64,000 nucleotides of DNA, taken from contig SAXG01000124.1 of the NCBI GenBank assembly GCA_012932865.1, positions 1-64,000 on the forward strand, read 5' to 3'. The DNA is from Amylostereum areolatum. Lineage: Eukaryota > Basidiomycota > Agaricomycetes > Russulales > Stereaceae. The translations under genes were made by a program, and so were the position numbers. The stretch's first letter is position 1; the number at the start of each line of letters is the position of its first letter. Under the pieces are notes generated by a model, which did no database searches, was not told the DNA's origin, and saw only the letters and a list, made by a program, of their open reading frames with translations. Below, in pieces: positions 8,885-17,634 of the stretch.

Positions 8885-10681
8885 ATGTCGACCACCTCCG
8901 CCTCGTCTGCAACCGAGTTCACCACTCTCAACAGGAACGCGCCCTCTGCGGAGACTGCTTCATCGCTCGATCGGCAGCAATCCTTGCAATTAAGTCAGTA
9001 CCTTCTCCGTCTAGGTCAGGACCAGACGGAAGAACAGACGGAAGAGCAAGGGGTAAGCCGCTTAGAAGCACACAGAAGAACCCTAACTGAAGCACCCGGA
9101 TTCCTCACAGGTGCTAATGCAATCCCCGTGGCCCGGAGCTACGGAAGTCCCAACGCCCGATTCCCCGATCCTAGAGAACCAGATAGCCCACATGATAGCC
9201 GGAGTAGCGATCGAACAGGCCAGGCAACGGATCGACGACCTCAGGAGGGAGTCGGCCGACGTCCAGGGCATCCTGGAAGACCACAACAAGATGCTCGACG
9301 AAGAACTCCACCAGCTGGACTTGAGGTACCTGACGCTCTCGACCGAAATGGAGGAACGAGAGGTCAAGCTCCTTCGACGATTCAGGAAGCTAGCGCAGCG
9401 GCTATACTCAATGTCGCAGAACTCCGAAGGTTCCTCACTGAAGTCGGACTCAGAGTCAACTGGCTTAACTGGGAAAGACACACCTTCCGCGCCGCCTACG
9501 AAGGAGAAATCCTCCGAAGACGAATGGAAACTACTGGAGTTCCCCATATGTCTTCAAAGGAAGGCCCCGACATCGACCTTATCTTCCATGGACATCACAT
9601 CTCCCCGGGCTACACTGTTCGACCCGATCCCATCGCATCCGCCCTCACCAGACCCCCGTTCCTTCCTAACGCCCCTCCACGACCCGTCACCGCCCCTACG
9701 CCACCAGGATCCTTACCCATCCCCGACATCACCCAGCTTAACCCCGTCCAGCCTCCCATCGTTAGAAACGGATTACCCGGAGAGCAGTTCAGACAGCCCC
9801 TGCCAAGAGAGCTATCGGGACAGTCCCTGGTCCTTCCAGAGCCCGGACAATCAACCGGACGACCGGCCAGCAGTCCGCGACCGGTACCTAGGACACCTCC
9901 TCAGCTGCCCGCCGTGCATAGAACGCCAACTCCATTCCCACTATCTGCTAGCGACACTCCCATGCCTTGGCACGGAAACCACGCCCCTTATCCCTCATTC
10001 CCATGTCCGCACCCCGACTACGCTCGAAATCCCGTCGCCCAGGATCCCCGAGTCACCGCACAGCGACGTAAACATGATTCTACCGAGCCCAACGGAAGAC
10101 CAGTCAAGCGGATCAGAGAGTTCAGACTCCCCAATGCATCGGGTGAGGAAGAACTTCAGAGAACTCAAGAGGATAGTCGATCGGATGATGGAGGAGCGCG
10201 CTCGCAGGAGACAGGAACTCAACCTAACGGACGAGTCGGACAGTTCAGCGGACGAATCGGACAGCTCGACGGACCGATCGGAGAAGGACGACGAGACGAA
10301 GGAAGCAGCCGAGAATCCCTCGGACCCATGGAGCAACGAGCCGACCACGTGGACGCAGGAAGAGTGGGACGCGATTCCCTCGAAGCCGCGGAAACGCTGC
10401 TGGAAATGCGGCAAGCGAGGCCATCTCCGCCGAGACTGCCCCCGTCGCAAGAACGCTCCCCCTCACTTCCCCCAATCTGGGTCCTACCATCCCCTTCGAC
10501 CACAGACTCTTCCCCCTCACCCTCGCCCGGACCGTCCGGATATCAGTTACGGTCCAGGAACACTGATGTCCCACCCCCGCCTCCGACGTACCGACGCTAC
10601 CGCCCGCGCCCACCGACAGCTCCTGGGATTCCTCACGCGACGCGAGAGCCTGACGCACGAAGCCGCCCAGCACGCCACTGA
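8885..10681 (+). CDS. Third element gene, unspliced form: alternative 598-aa frame
   Basis: If the intron at 9053-9110 is retained, the frame begun at ATG 8885 stays open to TGA 10679-10681, giving 598 aa. It overlaps the spliced frame for about 1570 nt in a different register. Around residues 165-235 it reads as plausible globular protein (ILNVAELRRFLTEVGL, then TFRAAYEGEILRRRMETTG); the remainder is Pro/Arg/Ser-rich and ends in a basic tail. Chance openness over more than 500 codons is unlikely in random sequence of this composition but is less surprising opposite a biased coding frame. It could be a real second product or a shadow of the zinc-knuckle protein. Confidence 0.35.
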   Translation: MSTTSASSATEFTTLNRNAPSAETASSLDRQQSLQLSQYLLRLGQDQTEEQTEEQGVSRLEAHRRTLTEAPGFLTGANAIPVARSYGSPNARFPDPREPDSPHDSRSSDRTGQATDRRPQEGVGRRPGHPGRPQQDARRRTPPAGLEVPDALDRNGGTRGQAPSTIQEASAAAILNVAELRRFLTEVGLRVNWLNWERHTFRAAYEGEILRRRMETTGVPHMSSKEGPDIDLIFHGHHISPGYTVRPDPIASALTRPPFLPNAPPRPVTAPTPPGSLPIPDITQLNPVQPPIVRNGLPGEQFRQPLPRELSGQSLVLPEPGQSTGRPASSPRPVPRTPPQLPAVHRTPTPFPLSASDTPMPWHGNHAPYPSFPCPHPDYARNPVAQDPRVTAQRRKHDSTEPNGRPVKRIREFRLPNASGEEELQRTQEDSRSDDGGARSQETGTQPNGRVGQFSGRIGQLDGPIGEGRRDEGSSRESLGPMEQRADHVDAGRVGRDSLEAAETLLEMRQARPSPPRLPPSQERSPSLPPIWVLPSPSTTDSSPSPSPGPSGYQLRSRNTDVPPPPPTYRRYRPRPPTAPGIPHATREPDARSRPARH

Positions 10682-10841
10682 ACAGTGGTTGTACTGGGAG
10701 GACGCCATGCTCCGCACTCAGCAAGAACCCCCCTCGCGCTTCAATCACTCCTGGCGCGTCGACGATCTCTTCTGGAAAAAGGAAGATTGGGACTTGCAGG
10801 AAGCGGAGGAGTCGAAGGCTCACTGGCCGGAACCTTGGTAA
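8885..10841 (+). CDS. Third element gene, spliced form: coiled coil plus CCHC zinc knuckle
   Basis: ATG at 8885 begins a 56-codon exon ending at 9052. A 58-nt intron (9053-9110) has a GTAAGC donor, CTAAC branch site at 9083-9087 and CACAG acceptor, and joins in phase 0 to a frame running to TAA 10839-10841, giving 632 aa. The product has a Ser/Thr-rich head, a helical heptad-like region of about 70 residues (IEQARQRIDDLRRESADV onward), long Pro/Ser-rich and acidic stretches, and a zinc knuckle near residue 486 (CWKCGKRGHLRRDC), then an aromatic, charged tail. It resembles a second nucleocapsid-like protein, not an envelope. I know no described family; fungal Ty3 elements normally end after pol. 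Confidence 0.6.
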
Positions 10842-11236
10842 GCGCGCGGACAGGCTTCACCCATCACACGCACTCGGACTTTCTCCGTTCTCTCATCGTC
10901 ATCATCATCACGCCTTTACCTTTATCGCTTACGACACTTCTCGGACTGATCACGGACTGCGCCCTCATTCGTACGCATATTCTCCTCGGACTTCTCTACC
11001 GTACCGGTTTCTATCGCTATGAGGAAGGCGAAACGCTTGGTATTCTCCCTACGACGCGCTGGACGCGTTGCTTACTTACGACTGATTTTATTATGTACGA
11101 ACCCCTGCTTACGATTGAAGGCAATGATTACATCATTGCCTCTCCACATCGTAAGGATAAAAGGAAAGCCACAGCGACAACGACATCCTCAGACATCGTC
11201 TAACAAAACCTACTCGCACCACCCAAACCTACCAAA
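10842..11236 (+). other. Hydrophobic open frame without start codon inside the element
   Basis: The frame of the 598-aa product reopens after its stop (about 10685) and runs to TAA 11201-11203. From about 10870 it encodes a strongly hydrophobic stretch (FLRSLIVIIITPLPLSLTTL, then ILLGLLYRTGFYR) followed by a polar tail. There is no ATG before the hydrophobic part and I found no convincing acceptor linking it to the preceding gene, so it may be non-coding or an uncaptured exon. Confidence 0.3.
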
Positions 11237-11620
11237 ATGTCTTCTACTCTTACCTCGTCCTCGCGTAACCTCTCCACCGTCGACACCACTCCTCCTGCCA
11301 CTCCTCCTCCCTCGCCCGTCCCTTCGCGCACTCCCACGCCCGACCCACGAGACGAAGAACTCCTTCGTCATCTCAAGCGAGTCACGGAACTCCTAAGCCG
11401 TCCGGACGTCGCTCGCGCCATGAAGAGGCCGAGAAGCCTAGACGAAGAAGCCATGCAGGAGTCGAAGGGAAGATGCGGCATCAAGGGACTCTTCCGAAAA
11501 CGTGGGCCTCGGTTCAAGAGCCCGGATCACGCGACGACGGCGAGGATAGGGCATCGGTTAGGGTCTCCCACGATGGATGGGGAGGACGTAAAGATAGTAG
11601 AGGCGTTGCTGAAGCGGTAG
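11237..11620 (+). CDS. Small element-encoded protein, 127 aa, unknown
   Basis: ATG at 11237 sits in a good context (ACCAAAATGT) and opens a 127-codon frame to TAG 11618-11620. The N-terminal 40 residues are Ser/Thr/Pro-rich; the rest is charged and probably helical (DEELLRHLKRVTELLSRPDV, then KRPRSLDEEAMQES, then GLFRKRGPRF). It lies between the zinc-knuckle gene and the polypurine tract, on the element's sense strand. No domain is recognised, and no promoter of its own is visible; expression would need splicing or internal initiation. Confidence 0.42.
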   Translation: MSSTLTSSSRNLSTVDTTPPATPPPSPVPSRTPTPDPRDEELLRHLKRVTELLSRPDVARAMKRPRSLDEEAMQESKGRCGIKGLFRKRGPRFKSPDHATTARIGHRLGSPTMDGEDVKIVEALLKR

Positions 11621-11694
11621 AATAGAATTCTATCGCTCGATTCCGGATAAGGATAAAAGGAGTGAACATCAAAACATGAGGACTCAGAAGCGTG

Positions 11695-12135
11695 ATGCGG
11701 CCCACTCAGTCACCCGATCTCGCGATTTTCAATACGCCCACTCCACGCTGGCTCATCGCCGTCATCAGTATCATCGTAGGACTTACGATCCTCACCTTCC
11801 TCGCATCAACAATATTCCTCCTCCACTGGCGAAGAACGAGCGATCGACAGCATGTTCAAGAGATCCCTCTAGAACCGCTTCGATTCAGGAATCTACGAGA
11901 CGTAGATTCTAGAGAGGGGGATAGTGTTACAACTTGTCCAAGGTACTTCATTTTCCATTGCCTCATTAGGAAGGACGTCGCTAAACGACGGATTACGACT
12001 GTGCCCCAGTTCGTAACCGTCTCAACGACGCGACGACGACAGTGCCACAGATCGTCACCGTCCCGACGACAGTGCCACAGATCGTCACCGTCTCAACGGC
12101 ACAGCCGCGACGGTGCCACAGTCCCATCCCCGTAG
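11695..12135 (+). CDS. Putative single-pass membrane peptide reading into the 3' LTR
   Basis: ATG at 11695 opens a frame with a clear hydrophobic helix at residues about 20-45 (PRWLIAVISIIVGLTILTFL and onward) bounded by Arg-Arg, then a polar tail; the frame crosses the polypurine tract and continues in the LTR to a stop at 12133-12135. A transmembrane segment at the 3' end of an LTR element recalls envelope tails, but nothing else envelope-like (signal peptide, glycosylated ectodomain, furin site) is visible. A competing basic 78-aa frame starts at ATG 11676 and ends at 11912, just before the polypurine tract. Either may be chance. Confidence 0.3.
   Translation: MRPTQSPDLAIFNTPTPRWLIAVISIIVGLTILTFLASTIFLLHWRRTSDRQHVQEIPLEPLRFRNLRDVDSREGDSVTTCPRYFIFHCLIRKDVAKRRITTVPQFVTVSTTRRRQCHRSSPSRRQCHRSSPSQRHSRDGATVPSP
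11911..11924 (+). other. Polypurine tract
   Basis: AGAGAGGGGGATAG directly precedes the 3' LTR. Such tracts resist RNase H and prime plus-strand DNA synthesis in LTR elements. Confidence 0.88.
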
Positions 12136-12462
12136 ATACTTGATACGACCGTCGCTCAATGTACATATATTTACTCGACCTCCTTTCTTATAAAAGGAGG
12201 CTCATCGAACGAGCCATTCCTCAGCTCGTTCTCTTTGTAAATACAGGACTGTTCTGAATAGAACCTCCTCTTAAAGCTACTAAAGAGAGCATAAAGTAAC
12301 TAAGTCGAAAGCTCGCCTAAGTCTTCCGTGAAGACTTACTGCTTCGCTTATCGACCTCTAACTTCGTATAGCCGAGACGTCTGGATCACCTGATCCCACC
12401 TCTCATCCACACGAGTACTGTAGCCTGAGCCGCTTGTCACGTGATAAGGACCGTCCTTAACA
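11925..12462 (+). repeat. 3' long terminal repeat
   Basis: 538 bp, apparently identical to 2189-2726. TG at 11925 and CA at 12461-12462. Its TATA element (about 12189) and proposed start (about 12223) point toward the small gene at 12564, so it could drive read-out transcription of that gene. Confidence 0.95.
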
Positions 12463-12467
12463 GGAAC
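12463..12467. repeat. Target site duplication GGAAC, right copy
   Basis: GGAAC directly after the right LTR equals the five bases before the left LTR (2184-2188). Confidence 0.92.
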
Positions 12468-12563
12468 CCTTCCCATCCTCGCCGTCGCACTCTTCAAAAG
12501 CCGTCGGGTGCGTACACGAGATTTCGATTAGCGGGTCGAACACTAACGAATAAGCAGGAGAAC

Positions 12564-12898
12564 ATGGCTTTGACCGCTAACTTAGCGTCCGCGAGGGCTC
12601 AAAGGCAGCGCGTCCTCACATTTGTTGACAAGATATTGCGTAAACTGGTACGTTTGCCGCAGCATGCATGCGACGGATACTGACAGGCTTCACAGGAGGT
12701 CTCAATGTACCGCGAGACTGGCGTTGAGACGGGCGGCGAAGGGCCGGGGACCAATATGGTGCGTAGTGTCGTCAGGTCGGCTCCTGTACCTTCGCTAATG
12801 GACGCTCGTGGCACACGCAGGTCGCCGTCGAACGTATCCGACGTGTTGAGCGCGACGTCGTACGCTTGCGCGAGGAGTGGGCGGCCGCTTTTGTTTAG
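12564..12898 (+). CDS. Small three-exon protein, 74 aa, unknown
   Basis: I do not recognise this protein. Exon 1 (12564-12647) starts at an ATG in context AGAACATGG and encodes MALTANLASARAQRQRVLTF plus eight residues; intron 1 (12648-12695, GTACGT...CACAG, CTGAC branch) and intron 2 (12759-12820, GTGCGT...CGCAG, GCTAATG branch) both join in phase 0; exon 3 (12821-12898) ends in a charged amphipathic helix (VAVERIRRVERDVVRLREEW). A further intron-like segment (GTGCGT...CACTAAC...AAGCAG) lies just upstream in the presumed leader. The retrotransposon inserted about 100 bp 5' of the ATG, so the native promoter has been pushed more than 10 kb away. It could also be the surviving 3' part of a longer gene. 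Confidence 0.5.
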
Positions 12899-13809
12899 CC
12901 ATGTCGCTGTATATCTGTATATCTTGAAATTCATAGCGTTTCCCCCTTGGCCCCTCACCAGTCACACGAAACCCCGCAGGTCATGGCACTGTCGATTTCC
13001 GACCCCTCCACACCTCGTCAACTTGACGTCTGGCGGACGGTTTCACTCAACCTGACGAAAACACGGCCACGCGATGATCTACGAGCGATCAGTCTGCAGG
13101 TGTGATGGCAATAATATGCCTGCTTGACGGTCTTGTCAAGCTCACGACCTCTAGACTAGCGGTCAGCGAGCGATGAGCAGGCGCAGGAAGGATGCTGCTA
13201 GACTGTGCACAAAACTATTGTGTTGTCAACTACATGTTTTATTTATGGCAATGGAATGTCCGTGCAAGCTCGGACCGACGACGGCGACCAATCGATGGTC
13301 ACATAGACATCCCTGACCTACTCCCCGAGTCCCGCTATTTTTCCAACAAGAAGATGGACGGTTCGCAGGCAGGGTGCTATTCCCTGGTATATGCCTGCTC
13401 TGCGACCGTCGGAGCGACACGGTCCGGTCACAACCGGAGGGCAATATCTGGGTCCCCCTGACCCCCCGATGACTCTCTCAGGACAGCTCGCCCCACTCTG
13501 CGGATACTCTCGCCAAGGGACTAGATGATACGGATAGCCTTACAAATGTAATCCATTCACGATTCGTTTCGCGTTTATTACCTTCGAATTCAGACGGTCA
13601 CAGCAACTTGTTTGAGTCGAGAGATGCGAAACAGAGCCGGAACGTGTCACGCGTGATTACAGATTTAAGTATACCTCGGGCCGATGATCCCCGACACGTC
13701 GAACAACGGATGAAAATGAATCTGGGTGGAAAACCTGGGTTGAAGCCAGTACGGGCGTCTATTTCGTGTACTGGCTTCAATCCGACTCGAAGCTGAGTTC
13801 AACCTGGTT
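12899..13809. other. Gene-free stretch with one perfect inverted repeat
   Basis: No convincing protein frame. The only structure noticed is a hairpin at 13740-13780 (listed separately), just beyond the 3' end of a LINE fragment. Confidence 0.5.
13740..13780. repeat. Inverted repeat, 13-bp arms
   Basis: TTGAAGCCAGTAC at 13740-13752 and its exact reverse complement at 13768-13780, separated by 15 nt. Less perfect complementarity extends outward (AAACCTGGG on the left, CCTGGTTT further right). It may be a decayed small transposon end or a transcript terminator hairpin. Confidence 0.6.
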
Positions 13810-14391
13810 TCACCTACTGAAATCAAAGCTTCCATCAAAGCCAAGTTGATTCCAGTAGAACCTCCGCCCGTGTAGGGGGTGCGATGGGGGGAGGGTAGCG
13901 AGCCGGACTGTGGCCTTGAAGGCAGAATGGTTGAGACGGAGGCGTATGGGCATGAGAGCGGCATGAAACTCCATGATGTCAGTGGCGGTCGTACGGAACG
14001 CTCCCGTAATGAGGCGCGCCGCCGTGCGTTGGACCCTGGCAATCTTCGTGGCGTGTCCGACAGATCCCTTCAGCCGTTTGTACCCGTCCTTCTCCCGAAT
14101 CGGTTCGTACCAGCAGTGTAGCCCATACTCGACTCGTGGTAACACGACCGAAATGTACAGCTGCCGGACGTATCGCGGCGGTAGTCCGAAGGTCGGGCGC
14201 GTCAGTCTGGCTATCGCCAAAACTGACGCCGTACCTTTAGAGACTGCCGCCTCGACTTGCTGGTGCCAGCGTAGGTCCGACTCGAAGATGAGGCCAAGAT
14301 ACTTGGCTGAGGAGACTGGCTTGATAAGGAGTTCGCCAACACGGAGGGGCTGCGGTTGGTGCTTGTTCGTGTTCCGCGTGAAATTACAGGG
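13810..14391 (-). pseudogene. LINE-type retrotransposon fragment (post-RT region)
   Basis: On the minus strand one frame of about 190 codons, bounded by in-frame stops and lacking a start, matches the region between reverse transcriptase and RNase H of basidiomycete non-LTR retrotransposon proteins: SAKYLGLIFESDLRWH, then VLAIARLTRPTFGLPPRYV, then RQLYISVVLPRVEYGLHCWY, then RVQRTAARLITGAFRTTATD, then ATLPPSHPLHG. After that the similarity stops, so both the RT core and the RNase H are missing. It begins 35 bp downstream of the 3' end of the EthD-like gene on the same strand. Truncated, surely non-functional for transposition. Confidence 0.75.
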
Positions 14392-14425
14392 TTACAAACA
14401 ACTGTATGCCCATTTGATCCGCTTC

Positions 14426-15133
14426 CTAATCCCGCTGCCATTCTTTGTAAAGCTTGAACACCCTCCTAGCCTTATTCGTCACATTCTCCATCACCTCCGT
14501 CCTCCAAGGAGTGTTCGTCGCCTGTTTGTATTCCGGGCTGTCTGGGAAGTCCTGCACCGTCCACTCGTGGACTGTTAGGTACTTCAATGGCTTCTCTGTC
14601 CTCTTCGCGCCCTCTGCGCCGATGCACGAGTCGTCCTTGATCACGAATCGCCTGCTCCTCACCCATCCCGGGGCCTTGGCAAGTAAGGGGATGTGTTCTT
14701 CATCGTACCACCGATTGAAGTCCGCCTCGTGCTCCGGTTTCAAATCCGCTTCGACCAGCACCATGAATCCCGCGGACTTCTTGGGATCGTAGAGCGTAGA
14801 CGGTGGAGTGCCGGGATGGCCTGTATAAATCTCGTACGTCCTCCTGTCCAACACCTCCAATTTTGGTAGGATGCCTTTCTCCCGCTCGCTGCGCGTCTCC
14901 GCCAGCCGGCTGTACGGTGGAACTTGGGTTGCTTCGAACGATTCGAGGTCGTAGTATGCTGCCCATGATGGCTTCTGCCCGTCGATTTGCTCCCATCGCG
15001 TCCAGGAGGAGAATGTGGGGACGTCGATGCGGAGCGGTACGTGCTCGTTATCATACCAATCGTGGAACTCGTCCTCGGGGACGGCGGGGCCTGGCTCGGA
15101 GAAGACGAGGAGGAAGCCTTTGGGGGCAGACAT
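14426..15133 (-). CDS. EthD-like dimeric alpha-beta barrel protein
   Basis: An intronless 235-aa protein starting at ATG 15131-15133 (MSAPKGFLLVFSEPG). Two similar halves are visible, each with a strand-helix pattern and the signature FHDWYDNEHVPLRI (N-terminal half) and FNRWYDEEHIPLLAKAPGWV (C-terminal half), typical of the stress-responsive or EthD-like ferredoxin-fold barrel proteins common in fungi. Such proteins are small cytosolic enzymes or binding proteins of mostly unknown substrate; some relatives act in degradation of ethers or polyketides. No exact reaction can be assigned. The upstream in-frame extension starts with TTG and is discarded. A LINE fragment lies just 3' of it. Confidence 0.75.
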   Translation of the reverse strand: MSAPKGFLLVFSEPGPAVPEDEFHDWYDNEHVPLRIDVPTFSSWTRWEQIDGQKPSWAAYYDLESFEATQVPPYSRLAETRSEREKGILPKLEVLDRRTYEIYTGHPGTPPSTLYDPKKSAGFMVLVEADLKPEHEADFNRWYDEEHIPLLAKAPGWVRSRRFVIKDDSCIGAEGAKRTEKPLKYLTVHEWTVQDFPDSPEYKQATNTPWRTEVMENVTNKARRVFKLYKEWQRD

Positions 15134-15533
15134 GTTGTCGATTGGTTCTAGGGGTTTGCTGTAGCAATATCGCAAGATGGAGGCTTTATATCTATCGCTG
15201 AGTCGTCTTACTCATGGCGTGCATATTGAATATCGAATATTGAATTGTCACGGGTTCATCGTTACTCCGTTAGTCAGATGGCACTTTCCCGCAATACAGT
15301 CGGATGCTTGTGTGAACGAAGGTTTTTTATGGTGTGAATGAGTTGAATAACTGTGTGAAGTGCAAGGAGAAGACATGGTGCTGAGGCGGAGCCGGATACA
15401 AGTACAAACTTTGGACAAGAAGATATCCCAACGAGAAAATATTCGAAACAGCACGCGATTGCTCACCGTGAAGCTGGGACGGTATGTATTGATAGACCAG
15501 GCGAAAATTCCAAGGGAAGTCCAAAGAGAACAG

Positions 15534-17634
15534 CTAGACGTCGGCCCAACCACCTTCGTCTAATTTGTAAGAAGCCTCCGATTCGGGTTTGTCTGGACTG
15601 TCCACGAGTTTTGCAACGCGTTCCTCCGCTCGACCTGTAAGTGTTATCGAACGGTCAGCATGGGAAACGTGTCTGAAATAGGTCTGCGTGCTAGCATTGG
15701 GCAGGAGGGGATTGGCGCGTTGGTCGTGTAGATGCGAAGCTGACCTTTACGGAGGAACATCCTCGTCGCAGAAGCATGGGACAGGATATGCCCTCCAATG
15801 GGCTTCAAAGCGCCCCCCGCAACAAAAGTCATGGTTGCACCAGGGTCCGCTATGTGAGCAGGGTCAATAACGTTACAAACATAGCTTAGCGCAGCGTACA
15901 CTGTACTTGATTGGTGATGAGAATGGATATCTTCGAGGAGTAAACCGGTCGCGATGATGTTCAGTACCGAGGGAAACAGCACAGAAAACACACGTTATAT
16001 TCCTCAGATAGCTTCGCTAACTTGGATAGCATCTGTGCCATAAGGTTAACAAGTTTTGGCATGGTCAGTGACGGAGGCACTGCGCACACCTGGGCAAGCT
16101 ACAAGAAAAATAATCGTTAAGAGACCGTGCCACTAGCAAATACATGGCGTTTACCTTCTGCTGGCGCTCACTCAGCTCACCACGTCCGGAGAAGTCAACA
16201 CGAAACAGGGCCATAATGCTGTCCACGATCTACAACGCGGTGTGCATGAGATACTTCAGATCACCGCCTGAGGAGGCGGATGCCATACCAGCAGGCGGAA
16301 ATCTTTATCTTCGGCGAATCGCTGCGAGCATTCGTTGATAAGTTCCATCTATATAGGAATTCGGAGTAAATAGGTGGTATTGTGAGGTAGAGGTGGAGAC
16401 TGTTGCCTGATGTTCGCTATTAAATGCGCGCGCTAGTATAGCAGGTTAGATGAGATATGTGTGAATCTTTGCAATACGTTACCATAAAGTATATTCTCCA
16501 AAGCCATGTCGCCGTTCACCCCGAACCGGTCAGCTATGGACCGTATACGGTCGGGTCGAAATGTTCCTTGACATGACATCAGCAACAATCAGTGTAAGAG
16601 CATGCTGGTGTGCCCACCTTCCGTATCGATGAAAGCGACCTACAGAGCTTCAATGCATGTACAGGTAGATAAATGCGCATATACTGACCTTTCCGGACGC
16701 GCCGCCCAAGTCTGGGGGGAGCTGTGCGACAACGCTCATAGTATGCGCGAGCTGAGTCTTCCCAGTTCGGTACTCGCCATATACTGGCAATGTCAGTTTT
16801 GGACCTTTGGATTTTGACAACGCCTTTACCTTCCGTGATGGACTGAGACATTATGCCTCCTTATTCGGTTGTCAGAGGTTTCCTAAGGCGGGATAGGAAA
16901 TGAGGCAATGAACCCACCGCCAAGAATCCCATCCACGGACTTGCTGCCGGTGCTGATAGAAACAACGCGCTTGCGTTTTTCTTGCATTTCCAGTCCAGTC
17001 GCGAACGAAGAGCCCTAACACTATCATCAGTGAGAGTGGCGGCGTGGAGCCGCGAGACGAACAGACCACGATCTTACTAGCCGCTTCCTGTACGAGGGTG
17101 AATATATGCACACATACATAGTGAAGTCAAGGGTGTACCTTGATTTTTTCCACCTTTGCTTCTGACATTCCCTGAGAGAGGCGTAGGCGGGTTAAAGCCT
17201 TGGGGAGAGCGGATTACGAACCTTGATTTTGAGCATCTGCCTTCTGGTCGTCATCGTCACACCAGACACGGTGTTAATGGCGGCAGCCTCAATACAACAG
17301 GGTCAAAATGAAGACGTATACGTCGCAGATGCGGTCAACGATGCGCTACCTTGAGTTTCAAGATATCCTGTACGTTGATTCCCTGCGTACAGATCATCAA
17401 CATCGAGGAAGACCACTGAACTGAGAAACCTTGGTGAGCGAGAAAACACACATGCTGCTGAAGTTCGTCCACCGAATCGAAGAAAGGATTCTAAATGCGG
17501 TTGATCGAAAGTGAACGGCCGCGCATATATCCTGGACATGATACGCATACCTCATCTGCGTCTTCGGCGAGAGGACTCGCTGGCCGAGATGGCGGAGGCA
17601 TACTTTCTGACGCTGTAGCAGTGCGACGAGCCAT
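15534..17634 (-). CDS. DMC1: Meiotic recombinase Dmc1 (LIM15-type), 19 exons
   Basis: RecA/Rad51-family ATPase that forms filaments on single-stranded DNA and carries out strand exchange between homologues in meiosis. I can join 19 exons into 349 aa (yeast Dmc1 is 334): N-terminal helix-hairpin-helix ([39 protein letters not shown]), Walker A GEYRTGKT, Walker [28 protein letters not shown], and the end [20 protein letters not shown]. Exon borders, 3' to 5': 15534-15634, 15745-15849, 15900-15930, 15994-16032, 16090-16098, 16155-16229, 16289-16348, 16407-16432, 16483-16566, 16618-16639, 16689-16783, 16830-16859, 16918-17014, 17067-17087, 17139-17171, 17222-17287, 17350-17382, 17452-17490, 17551-17634. 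One exon is only 9 nt, and the intron after EHQ (16349-16406) has a GC donor. The meiosis-specific sequence distinguishes it from RAD51. Confidence 0.93.

Larger units (their letters stand above)
2189..12462 (+). mobile_element. Complete 10.3-kb Ty3/gypsy chromovirus retrotransposon with extra 3' genes
   Basis: A full-length LTR element: two 538-bp LTRs (TG...CA) that I read as identical base for base, a GGAAC target duplication, a primer binding site, gag with a CCHC knuckle, pol in the order protease, reverse transcriptase, RNase H, integrase, chromodomain, and a polypurine tract just before the right LTR. The Ty3 domain order and C-terminal chromodomain place it with the chromoviruses. Fungal relatives are usually about 5-8 kb; the surplus here is mainly the 3.2 kb between pol and the 3' LTR, which holds further open frames. 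LTR identity implies a very recent insertion. One integrase zinc ligand is missing, so autonomy is uncertain. Confidence 0.95.
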
